Shown: positions 1-5,660 of the stretch, piece by piece | How the letters are laid out: each line of letters begins with the position of its first letter | How positions within the stretch are numbered: position 1 is the stretch's first letter | DNA from: an uncultured Clostridia bacterium | GTDB taxonomy: Bacteria; Bacillota; Clostridia; TANB77; CAG-508 | Assembly (NCBI GenBank): GCA_947630255.1 | Contig: CANRGU010000079.1 | Span: 1 to 5,736, forward strand | Direction of reading: 5' to 3' | DNA: 5,736 nt | Notes under the pieces: model-generated | Databases searched by the model: none | What the model was told of the DNA's origin: nothing | Seen by the model: only the letters and a program-made list of their open reading frames with translations | Program-made: the position numbers and the translations under genes

Positions 1-543
1 GAAGCAATATTTCCAATGCCTGTATTGATGGTCGCAACATACAATGAAGATGGAAGTGTTGATGTAATGAATGCAGCGTGGGGAACTATGCTATCAAGAG
101 ACCAAGTTATATTAAATTTAACAGAAACACATAAAACGGTAAAAAATATCAAAGAGAGAAATGCATTTACGGTAAGTATTGCAGATAGTAAACATGTTGT
201 ACAAGCAGATTATTTTGGTATGGTATCAGGAAATAATACTCCAAACAAATTTGAAAATAGTGGATTAACAGTAATGAAATCACAAAAAGTAGATGCACCA
301 ATTATAAATGAGTTCCCAATATGTTTAGAATGTGAATTTATAGAGTACCAAAATGATGAGTATGGAGCAGGAGTTATTGGAAAAGTAATTAATGTTACTG
401 CAGATGAAAGTGTAATGGATGGAGATAAAGTAGACGTTTCAAAAGTAAATGCGATAGCTTTTGATCCATATACGCATGGATATTATAAAGTTTCAGAAAG
501 AGTAGGAGAAGCATTTAGAGACGGAATGCAAATAAAAAAATAA
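1..543 (+). CDS. Flavin reductase family protein (5'-partial)
   Basis: Probable FMN-binding split-barrel protein of the flavin reductase family, which bind FMN and reduce flavins with NAD(P)H or act as related cytoplasmic flavoproteins. The reading frame is open to the first base of the window (E-A-I-F-P precede the first in-frame Met at 16), and the family normally has residues before the PMPVLMVAT strand, so the true start lies upstream and only about 10-15 residues are probably missing. Seen in the sequence: the N-terminal strand followed by a D-G-x-x-D-V-M-N-A-A-W-G segment, the LSRDQVILNL strand and the ETHKTVKNIKE flavin-phosphate-binding region, then a GMVSG-N loop and a C-terminal FDPYTHGYYKV segment, all typical of this family. 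The exact substrate cannot be told. A strong terminator follows the stop codon, so this is the last gene of its transcript. Family assignment is fairly sure; physiological role is unknown. Confidence 0.85.
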   Translation, partial: EAIFPMPVLMVATYNEDGSVDVMNAAWGTMLSRDQVILNLTETHKTVKNIKERNAFTVSIADSKHVVQADYFGMVSGNNTPNKFENSGLTVMKSQKVDAPIINEFPICLECEFIEYQNDEYGAGVIGKVINVTADESVMDGDKVDVSKVNAIAFDPYTHGYYKVSERVGEAFRDGMQIKK

Positions 544-550
544 TTAAATA

Positions 551-600
551 AAAAAATCAAAGAGAAGCAATATTGTTTCTCTTTGATTTTTTTAAATTTT
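551..600 (+). terminator. Intrinsic terminator after the flavin reductase gene
   Basis: A perfect 16-bp inverted repeat (551-566 with 577-592) encloses a 10-nt loop; the descending arm ends in a run of seven T (587-593). The ascending arm begins with a matching A run, so the structure could work in both directions, though no minus-strand gene needs it here. It starts 8 nt after the stop codon at 541-543. Confidence 0.9.
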
Positions 601-610
601 ATGATATTAT
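583..610 (+). promoter_or_regulatory. Sigma-A promoter for the 242-aa membrane protein gene
   Basis: TTGATT (583-588) is separated by 16 nt from TATTAT (605-610), which is preceded by TGA (602-604), an extended -10 element. The -35 hexamer lies inside the descending arm of the upstream terminator, so termination and initiation are packed together. Transcription would start near 617, giving a leader of about 58 nt. Confidence 0.6.
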
Positions 611-638
611 CTCAATACAACAATAAAATTATAAAGCT

Positions 639-670
639 AAGGAGGAAAAGCCGAGATGTTCGGCTGTTAG
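639..670 (+). promoter_or_regulatory. Translational leader: ribosome binding site, hairpin and 4-codon mini-ORF
   Basis: A strong Shine-Dalgarno sequence AAGGAGG (639-645) lies 29 nt before the ATG at 675, too far for direct use. Between them is a perfect 6-bp hairpin, AGCCGA (649-654) with TCGGCT (660-665), with a 5-nt loop. An ATG at 656-658, at good distance from the Shine-Dalgarno, opens a mini-ORF encoding M-F-G-C and ending in TAG at 668-670, four nt before the ATG of the main gene. Two readings are possible: the mini-ORF is translated and ribosomes reinitiate at 675, or the hairpin loops out and shortens the effective spacing to about 12 nt. No other Shine-Dalgarno is visible immediately before 675. 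The elements are seen; their function is inferred. Confidence 0.45.
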
Positions 671-674
671 TTAT

Positions 675-1403
675 ATGGATAATAAAAAGGATTGGGAAGA
701 ATTAGAAAAATGGAATAATGAAAGAATGGAAAAAGATAAAGAAAAATTTGGCTCTTATTTAGATAATCATGATGACAAAAGCGTTGATAAAATGGTAAAA
801 GGGTTAAATATAATGACTATAGGATTTAAGATAATAAAATATCTCTTAATTATAACAATTGCAATTATTGCAGTTATATTTACAAGTATGTCAATTTCTA
901 ATTTAAATTCCCATACCACAGTAGATGTTTATAATACTATTAAAGATAAATATAAAATAAAAGTAAATACTATTTCTGAAGATATAGATGATAAAAAAGA
1001 TGGAATCTATAAACTAGAAGTTAAAGATAATAGCAATATAAAATTTACAGCTATAAAAAAAGGAAATCAGTTGCAAGAAGATTTATCGGATAATTCTCAT
1101 AAATATTATTTTGAATCATGGGATAATCCTAATAAAAATGTTTTTACAGTAGTTGAAAATTATAATAATAATTTATTAGAATATCAAACATATATAGAAA
1201 TATATAATGAAGAAGAACTAAAAGAAAGCATGAAATTAATTAATGAACTTATAAATACTTGTGGAAATGAGAACTTCTATTTAACATGGAATATATATTT
1301 AAAAAAGGGAGAATATAGAATTTATCCATATGAGGGAAGCGGAACATCAAATGAAGAAGCTACTCAAAAAGCAATAGAAAAGTATAATAGTTATTTTAAA
1401 TAA
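675..1403 (+). CDS. Uncharacterised single-pass membrane protein (242 aa)
   Basis: I do not recognise this protein. Residues 1-45 are very hydrophilic and charged (rich in K, D, E and W/N), with no signal peptide. One hydrophobic segment at about residues 53-72, preceded by lysines at 52 and 55, predicts a membrane anchor with the N-terminus in the cytoplasm. The remainder (about 76-242) would be outside the cell; it is rich in K, N, D, E and Y and ends in a region with G-E-Y-R-I-Y-P-Y. There is a single cysteine in the exported part (about residue 196) and no visible catalytic motif. The ATG at 675 is the only plausible in-frame start: the frame stays open upstream but holds no ATG, GTG or TTG down to the ribosome binding site. 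The gene has its own promoter and no clear terminator before cls. Low-GC composition matches its neighbours. It is probably a real, lineage-restricted gene; function unknown. Confidence 0.75.
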   Translation: MDNKKDWEELEKWNNERMEKDKEKFGSYLDNHDDKSVDKMVKGLNIMTIGFKIIKYLLIITIAIIAVIFTSMSISNLNSHTTVDVYNTIKDKYKIKVNTISEDIDDKKDGIYKLEVKDNSNIKFTAIKKGNQLQEDLSDNSHKYYFESWDNPNKNVFTVVENYNNNLLEYQTYIEIYNEEELKESMKLINELINTCGNENFYLTWNIYLKKGEYRIYPYEGSGTSNEEATQKAIEKYNSYFK

Positions 1404-1426
1404 AGTTATAGTATAATGCCATATAC

Positions 1427-1455
1427 TTGAAATTATTTACCTTCTGTTATATAAT
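1427..1455 (+). promoter_or_regulatory. Sigma-A promoter for cls-tyrS
   Basis: TTGAAA (1427-1432), 17 nt spacer, TATAAT (1450-1455): a near-consensus promoter. Transcription would begin near 1462, leaving a short leader with ribosome binding site GGGAG (1474-1478) seven nt before the cls ATG. There is no convincing terminator between the previous gene and this promoter, so read-through into cls is possible. Confidence 0.65.
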
Positions 1456-1485
1456 CACAATATTAATAAATAAGGGAGATAGTAT

Positions 1486-2991
1486 ATGTGGCTTGCAATA
1501 AAAAGAGGTAGTATAGTTGTACTAGGATTATTGTTACAAATATTACTAAGTTTATTTATATATCTAAAACTAGGTGAATACTTACATATTATTCGAATAT
1601 TGTACGGAATTTTTAGTGTATTAATAGTACTTACAATTATAAAAAATAGTAAAAGACTAAGCAGTGACCTAATATGGATTATTGTAATAATGCTATTTCC
1701 ACTAATAGGTACTCTTCTATTCATCATATTAAATAAAAGTAAAAACAACAGTAAAATATTAAAAAATATCAATAAAAATATAAAAGACGGACAGAAATAT
1801 TTAATTCAAGATGAAAACATAGAAAAAGAAATACAGCAGCAAAATTTAGGACAATTACGATATATTAGCGAGTTTGCAGGCTTTCCTGTAACAAAAAATA
1901 ATGAAGTTAAATATTATCCACTTGGGGATGATGTATTCCCTGTAATGCTTGAAGAATTAAAAAAGGCAGAAAAATTTATCTTCATGGAATATTTTATTAT
2001 TAACAAAGGCAAGATGTGGCAACAAATATTAGATATCTTAAAGGAAAAAGTAAAACAAGGCGTAGATGTTAGAGTAATGTATGATGATATGGGATCTATT
2101 GCAATGCTTCCAGAAAGTTTTCCTAAAGAGCTTGAAAAAGACGGAATAAAATGTATTTTATTTAATAAATTATCTCCATTTTCAGGTATTATTATGAATA
2201 ATAGAGACCATAGAAAAATGACAATTATAGATGGACATACAGTATTTTCGGGAGGAATAAATATTTCAGACGAATACATAAATGTAATTAGCAAACATGG
2301 ACATTGGAAAGATAATGGAATTATGATTAAAGGTGAAGCGGTTTGGAATTTTACAGTAATGTTTTTGGAAATGTGGAATGCTTTTAGAAATGAAGATGAA
2401 GATTATACAAAATACAAATATGAATTTAAAAATCAATATTCAGAAAATGGATTTGTTGTACCTTATGGAGAAAGTCCATTAGATGATGAAATTATAGGAG
2501 AAGATGTATATTTAAACATTATAAACCAAGCCAAAAAATATGTTTATATCTATACACCATATTTAATAATTGATACAGATGTAATTAACAGTTTAGTTTT
2601 AGCTGCAAGAAGGGGCGTAGATGTTAGAATTGTTGTTCCAGGAATACCAGATAAAAAATTAGTTTATGATGTAACACAGTCATATTTTTATACATTAATA
2701 AAAGGTGGAGTTAAAATATATACTTATACACCGGGATTTGTGCATAGCAAAGTATTTGTTTCAGATGATGAAATTGCAACAGTTGGAACAATTAATATGG
2801 ATTATAGAAGTTTGTATTTACATTTCGAATGTGGAATTTATATGAAAGATACAAATATAATACCAGATGTAAAACAAGATATAATGAGTGCTATAGAAAA
2901 ATCTCATAAAGTAACACTTGAAGAATCTAAAAGTGGAATTATAAAAGGAATGTGGCAAGCAATCTTAAGAGTATTTGCACCACTTATGTAG
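1486..2991 (+). CDS. cls: Cardiolipin synthase (phospholipase D superfamily)
   Basis: Membrane enzyme that condenses two phosphatidylglycerol molecules into cardiolipin and glycerol. At 501 aa the length is normal for bacterial Cls. Three hydrophobic stretches near the N-terminus (about residues 9-27, 34-53 and 63-83) fit the membrane anchor and PLDc_N-type domain of Gram-positive Cls proteins. Two phospholipase D catalytic HxK(x)4D motifs are intact: H242-R-K244 to D249, followed by a G-G-x-N-I-S segment, and H420-S-K422 to D427, followed by G-T-I-N-M-D-x-R-S. The first follows a long domain with YPLGDDVFPVMLEEL and EYFII segments usual in the family. The ATG at 1486 has a ribosome binding site (GGGAG) seven nt upstream and its own near-consensus promoter. 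tyrS follows after 16 nt without a terminator, so the two are probably co-transcribed. Function is confident; which Cls paralogue it is cannot be told. Confidence 0.95.
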   Translation: MWLAIKRGSIVVLGLLLQILLSLFIYLKLGEYLHIIRILYGIFSVLIVLTIIKNSKRLSSDLIWIIVIMLFPLIGTLLFIILNKSKNNSKILKNINKNIKDGQKYLIQDENIEKEIQQQNLGQLRYISEFAGFPVTKNNEVKYYPLGDDVFPVMLEELKKAEKFIFMEYFIINKGKMWQQILDILKEKVKQGVDVRVMYDDMGSIAMLPESFPKELEKDGIKCILFNKLSPFSGIIMNNRDHRKMTIIDGHTVFSGGINISDEYINVISKHGHWKDNGIMIKGEAVWNFTVMFLEMWNAFRNEDEDYTKYKYEFKNQYSENGFVVPYGESPLDDEIIGEDVYLNIINQAKKYVYIYTPYLIIDTDVINSLVLAARRGVDVRIVVPGIPDKKLVYDVTQSYFYTLIKGGVKIYTYTPGFVHSKVFVSDDEIATVGTINMDYRSLYLHFECGIYMKDTNIIPDVKQDIMSAIEKSHKVTLEESKSGIIKGMWQAILRVFAPLM

Positions 2992-2994
2992 TAT

Positions 2995-3010
2995 AGGAGG
3001 AGATAAAATG
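2995..3010 (+). promoter_or_regulatory. Ribosome binding site that fixes the tyrS start
   Basis: AGGAGG at 2995-3000 lies seven nt before the ATG at 3008. This rules in 3008 over the upstream in-frame TTG at 2975, which lies inside the end of cls, lacks a suitable Shine-Dalgarno and would add 11 residues not expected in the family. Confidence 0.85.
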
Positions 3011-4234
3011 AATTTATATGAAGATTTAAAATGGAGAGGATTAATACAAGATATAAGCGATGAAGAATTAATAAACAAATTGAACAATGAGAAGTTGACA
3101 TTTTATATAGGAACAGACCCAACAGCAGATAGCATGCACATAGGACACTATTCATCATTTTTAATTTCAAAAAGACTTGCAAAATATGGACATAAACCTA
3201 TTTTATTAGTAGGAGGAGCAACAGGCTTAATTGGAGATCCTAAACCAACTGCTGAAAGACCAATGATTACAAAAGAGGAAGTTCAGCACAACATAGAAGG
3301 ATTAACTAAACAAGCAAAAGAAATATTTGGATTTGAAGTAGTCAATAATTATGACTGGATAAAAGATATAAATGTTATAGATTTTTTAAGAGACTATGGA
3401 AAATACTTCAATGTAGGATATATGCTAGCAAAGGATAAAGTAAAATCAAGGATGGAAACAGGTATTACATATGCAGAATTTTCATATATGATTTTGCAAG
3501 CACTAGATTTCTTACATTTATATGAAACAAAAGGATGCGTGCTTCAAGTTGCAGGATCAGACCAATGGGGAAATATAACATCTGGAATAGAATTAATTAG
3601 AAGAAAAACAGATAAAACCGCTTATGGAATGGTAATGCCTTTAGTTACTGATTCTAATGGAGTTAAATTTGGAAAAACAGAGGGAAATGCGTTATGGCTT
3701 GATAAAAATAAAACATCAAGTTATGAGCTATACCAATATTTAATAAATCTTGAAGATTCAATGATCATAAGTTACTTAAAGAAACTAACATTTTTAAGTA
3801 AAGAAGAAATAGAAGAAATAGAAAAAATGCACAATGAAAAACCAGAATTAAGAGAAGCCCATAAAATACTTGCAAGAGAAATAATAACAGACTTGCACGG
3901 AAAAGAAGAATATGAAAAAGCAATTAGAATTAGTGAAGCTCTATTTAAAGGTAATTTTAGCAAGTTATCAAATGAAGAGTTAGAAGAAGCTTTCAAAGGA
4001 AATGAAGTAAAAAACATAGAATTAAATAAAAACATAGTAGATGTTTTAGTAGATATGGGAGTTGCACAAAGCAAAAGACAAGCAAGAGAATTTATTTCAA
4101 ATAACAGTATAGAAATAAAAGGCGAAAAAGTAAATGATTTAGAAAGAACAATTGATAATACTTATCTTACAAATAATACTTATTTAATAATAAAAAGAGG
4201 CAAGAAAAATTATTATATAGGCAAAAAAATTTAA
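3008..4234 (+). CDS. tyrS: Tyrosyl-tRNA synthetase
   Basis: Class I aminoacyl-tRNA synthetase that activates tyrosine with ATP and charges tRNA-Tyr in the cytoplasm. The 408-aa length fits bacterial TyrRS. The Rossmann catalytic core carries Y33-x-G-x-D37-P-T-A-D and the HIGH motif at residues 44-47. Tyrosine-pocket residues follow in Y160-x-x-x-Q164-x-x-D167 and in GSDQWGN (183-189). The KMSKS-equivalent loop is KFGKT (220-224), the form usual in TyrRS of the Bacillus type. A helical anticodon-binding region follows, and a C-terminal S4 RNA-binding domain occupies about 341-405. The start is set by the AGGAGG site at 2995. It lies 16 nt behind cls with no room for a T-box leader of its own, and ends in a strong terminator. 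All catalytic motifs look intact. Confidence 0.97.
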   Translation: MNLYEDLKWRGLIQDISDEELINKLNNEKLTFYIGTDPTADSMHIGHYSSFLISKRLAKYGHKPILLVGGATGLIGDPKPTAERPMITKEEVQHNIEGLTKQAKEIFGFEVVNNYDWIKDINVIDFLRDYGKYFNVGYMLAKDKVKSRMETGITYAEFSYMILQALDFLHLYETKGCVLQVAGSDQWGNITSGIELIRRKTDKTAYGMVMPLVTDSNGVKFGKTEGNALWLDKNKTSSYELYQYLINLEDSMIISYLKKLTFLSKEEIEEIEKMHNEKPELREAHKILAREIITDLHGKEEYEKAIRISEALFKGNFSKLSNEELEEAFKGNEVKNIELNKNIVDVLVDMGVAQSKRQAREFISNNSIEIKGEKVNDLERTIDNTYLTNNTYLIIKRGKKNYYIGKKI

Positions 4235-4240
4235 TGACAA

Positions 4241-4281
4241 AATAAAAGAAAATGAAAATATAAAATTCATTTTCTTTTATT
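4241..4281 (+). terminator. Intrinsic terminator after tyrS
   Basis: A perfect 16-bp inverted repeat, 4241-4256 with 4266-4281, encloses a 9-nt loop. The stem is almost all A-T, with a T-rich descending arm rather than a long separate T run. It begins six nt after the tyrS stop codon and closes the cls-tyrS transcript. Confidence 0.8.
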
Positions 4282-4308
4282 GTATAATAAAATTTGATAT
4301 GATAATAT
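4280..4308 (+). promoter_or_regulatory. Candidate promoter for rpiB-maf
   Basis: TTGTAT (4280-4285), 17 nt, TAATAT (4303-4308) with TGA immediately before the -10. The -35 abuts the tyrS terminator, as in the promoter at 583. A competing TATAAT at 4283-4288 has no recognisable -35 at the right distance. The region is so AT-rich that the exact assignment is uncertain, but some promoter is expected because a terminator precedes the gene. Confidence 0.4.
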
Positions 4309-4343
4309 TAATATGAAAATATGAGAGATGAGGAGGTATTTTT

Positions 4344-4790
4344 ATGATAGCAATAGGAAGTGATCATGGAGGATATGAACTTAAAGAAGAATTAAAGAAA
4401 CATTTAGAAGAAAGAGGGCTAGAATATAAAGATTATGGGGCTTATTCAACAGATAGAGTAGATTATCCAGTAGTTGCAAAAGAAGTTGCAAAATCAGTTC
4501 AAACAAAAGAATGTGAAAAAGGAATTTTAATTTGTAGGTCAGGATATGGTATGGCAATGGTTGCAAATAAATTTAAAGGAGTTAGAAGCGCACCATGTTT
4601 TTGCACTAGAGCTGCACAATTTTCAAGACTTCATAATGATACAAACATATTATCACTTGGAGCAGACTATGTAACAGTAGATGAAGCAAAGGAAATATTA
4701 GATACATGGCTAAACACAGAATTTGAAGGTGGAAGACATCAAGAAAGATTAGATTTAGTTTCAGAAATAGAAAGAGAGAATATGAAATGA
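4344..4790 (+). CDS. rpiB: RpiB/LacA/LacB-family sugar-phosphate isomerase, probably ribose-5-phosphate isomerase B
   Basis: Cytoplasmic aldose-ketose isomerase; RpiB interconverts ribose 5-phosphate and ribulose 5-phosphate in the pentose phosphate pathway. The 148-aa length is normal. Family marks seen: the N-terminal IAIGSDHGG (D7, H8), DYP at 40-42, GILIC with C64 at the position of the RpiB catalytic cysteine, ANK at 74-76 with KGVR, and H97-N98-D99-x-N in the segment that carries the ring-opening histidine. The loop after C64 reads RSGYGMAM, where most RpiB proteins have GTGIGMSI or similar, so the phosphate/substrate loop is a variant. This leaves room for another sugar phosphate as substrate (LacAB-type or allose phosphate). 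The ATG at 4344 has AGGAGG (4331-4336) seven nt upstream. Its stop overlaps the maf start (ATGA, 4787-4790), suggesting translational coupling. No second LacA/LacB-type gene lies adjacent, which favours RpiB. Confidence 0.88.
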   Translation: MIAIGSDHGGYELKEELKKHLEERGLEYKDYGAYSTDRVDYPVVAKEVAKSVQTKECEKGILICRSGYGMAMVANKFKGVRSAPCFCTRAAQFSRLHNDTNILSLGADYVTVDEAKEILDTWLNTEFEGGRHQERLDLVSEIERENMK

Positions 4791-5363
4791 AAATAATCTT
4801 AGCATCAAATTCGCCAAGAAGAAAAGAATTATTACGGAAAAATTGTTAATGATTTTGAAGTAGTAGTAAGCAATTTTGATGAAAGCAAAATTGTAGAAAA
4901 AAATCCAGAAAAACTTGTATCAAAATTATCAATGTATAAAGCAAAAGAAGTATTTGAAAGATTTCAAAATCAATACAAAGATTTAACAGTAATTGGTGGA
5001 GATACAATAGTATATTTTGATAATAAAATTTTGGGAAAACCAAAGGATAAAGAAGATGCATTTACAACTTTAAAAATGTTACAAGGAGCTACACACTATG
5101 TATATTCAGGCTTAGCTGTTATATCGAACAAGAACGGGAAAATCATAGAACATGTTGATTTTACAAAAACAGCGGTATATATGAAAAAAATGACGGATGA
5201 AGAAATAGAAAAATATATTGAAACCGGTGAGCCTATGGACAAGGCTGGAAGCTATGCAATTCAGGGAATAGGAAGTAAATTCATAGAAAAAACAGAGGGT
5301 TCATATAGTTCAGTTGTAGGATTAGATATAGAAAAATTAAAAGAAATATTAAACAAACTATAA
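4787..5363 (+). pseudogene. maf: Maf-family nucleotide pyrophosphatase, reading frame broken near 4835
   Basis: Maf proteins hydrolyse dTTP, UTP and modified nucleotides to monophosphates and have been linked to septum control. Translation from ATG 4787, overlapping the rpiB stop, gives the family N-terminus with S-x-S-P-R-R (residues 7-12) and K-E-L-L, then stops at TAA 4847-4849 after 20 codons. The rest of the protein continues without stops in the next frame from 4836 to 5363. Dropping one base at about 4835 (the C in TTATTACGG) joins K-E-L-L to G-K-I-V-N-D-F at the spacing seen in Maf and yields a 191-aa protein of normal length. In that reconstruction the other family marks are present: GGDT (70-73), GKP (83-85), and DKAGSYAIQG (151-160), fitting the dTTP/UTP type. 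An ATG at 4932 could start only a product lacking the essential SPRR loop. This is either a real frameshift mutation or a one-base sequencing error; the otherwise intact second part favours a recent or artefactual change. Confidence 0.85.
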
Positions 5364-5375
5364 GTCAATATAAAT

Positions 5376-5404
5376 TTGATTTTTAGCAAGGAATTTGATA
5401 TAAT
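5376..5404 (+). promoter_or_regulatory. Sigma-A promoter with extended -10 for the DUF1737 gene
   Basis: TTGATT (5376-5381), 17 nt spacer, perfect TATAAT (5399-5404), with TGA directly before the -10 (5396-5398). This is the best promoter in the window. Transcription would begin near 5411. It starts 13 nt after the maf stop, so the small downstream gene can be expressed separately from rpiB-maf. Confidence 0.75.
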
Positions 5405-5417
5405 ATGAATATATCAA
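5395..5417 (+). repeat. 8-bp inverted repeat over the -10 element and start point (possible operator)
   Basis: TTGATATA (5395-5402) and TATATCAA (5410-5417) are perfect inverted copies separated by 7 nt. The left half contains most of the -10 box and the right half covers the expected transcription start, so most of it would not be in the RNA. That position suits a dimeric repressor. In such AT-rich DNA a chance palindrome is possible; no regulator gene is nearby. Confidence 0.35.
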
Positions 5418-5439
5418 GGTGTTGAGTGCAGCAACGCCT
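5417..5439 (+). promoter_or_regulatory. Leader hairpin upstream of the DUF1737 ribosome binding site
   Basis: AGGTGTTG (5417-5424) pairs with CAACGCCT (5432-5439), eight pairs including one G-T, around a 7-nt loop. It lies at the very 5' end of the predicted transcript and ends four nt before the Shine-Dalgarno AAGGAGGA (5443-5450). It could stabilise the short mRNA or control access to the ribosome binding site. I do not match it to any riboswitch class. Confidence 0.4.
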
Positions 5440-5457
5440 CTCAAGGAGGAATTTTAC

Positions 5458-5616
5458 ATGAAAATCAAAGAATATGTTATAGTTTCTAGTACTAGCGTAA
5501 TATCATTAACTATCAAAGTAAATGAATATATTAAAAAAGGATGGCAGCCATGGGGTGATATGCGGAATATGCCGGGTAACTATTGTTGCCAGGCTATGGT
5601 AAGATACGAAGAATAA
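5458..5616 (+). CDS. Small DUF1737-like protein (52 aa)
   Basis: A small protein of unknown function that resembles the DUF1737 family: an N-terminal strand E-Y-V-I-V, a helix with K-V-N-E-Y-I-K-K-G, then the hallmark G28-W-Q-P-W-G33 and a closing strand with Q45-A-M-V48. Its 52 residues are about the size of that domain alone. There is no signal peptide or membrane segment, so it is presumably cytoplasmic. Start: the ATG at 5458 has AAGGAGGA (5443-5450) seven nt upstream; the longer frame from GTG 5419 is rejected because that codon lies inside the leader hairpin and lacks a ribosome binding site. The second half uses GC-richer codons (CGG, CCG, GGT, GCC) than the other genes and carries a C43-C44 pair. 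It has its own promoter and terminator, so it is a single-gene unit. The family match is from recalled motifs, not from a search. Confidence 0.8.
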   Translation: MKIKEYVIVSSTSVISLTIKVNEYIKKGWQPWGDMRNMPGNYCCQAMVRYEE

Positions 5617-5621
5617 TAAAA

Positions 5622-5660
5622 AAATCCACGTTAACTGCACACAGCGTGGATTTCTTTTTA
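5622..5660 (+). terminator. Intrinsic terminator after the DUF1737 gene
   Basis: A perfect 9-bp stem, AAATCCACG (5622-5630) with CGTGGATTT (5645-5653), has a 14-nt loop that can form an inner CTG/CAG pairing, followed by a T-rich tract to about 5659. An A run also precedes the stem, so it could terminate minus-strand transcription from beyond the right edge. Confidence 0.88.

Noticed and set aside
564..574. The 11-nt sequence GAAGCAATATT occurs both at 1-11 and at 564-574, hinting at a repeat.
   Set aside because: The first copy is coding sequence and the second is part of the terminator stem and loop; flanks do not match, so it is most likely chance.
1410..1427. Inverted repeat AGTATA / TATACT with a 6-nt loop between the membrane protein gene and cls, as a possible terminator or operator.
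   Set aside because: Only six A/T-rich pairs and no T run follows, so it is not a credible terminator. As an operator it is no better than chance in this composition.
1455..1772. Long minus-strand open frames opposite cls, tyrS, rpiB and maf (for example 1455-1772, 1914-2294, 3772-4074).
   Set aside because: They are antisense shadows of well-supported genes, with hydrophobic low-complexity translations and no recognisable family.
2975..3007. Upstream in-frame TTG start for tyrS.
   Set aside because: It lies within cls and has no suitable ribosome binding site, while ATG 3008 has AGGAGG at ideal distance.
5419..5457. N-terminal extension of the DUF1737 protein from GTG 5419.
   Set aside because: The codon lies in the leader hairpin, lacks a Shine-Dalgarno and would sit only about 8 nt after the predicted transcript start; ATG 5458 has a strong site.
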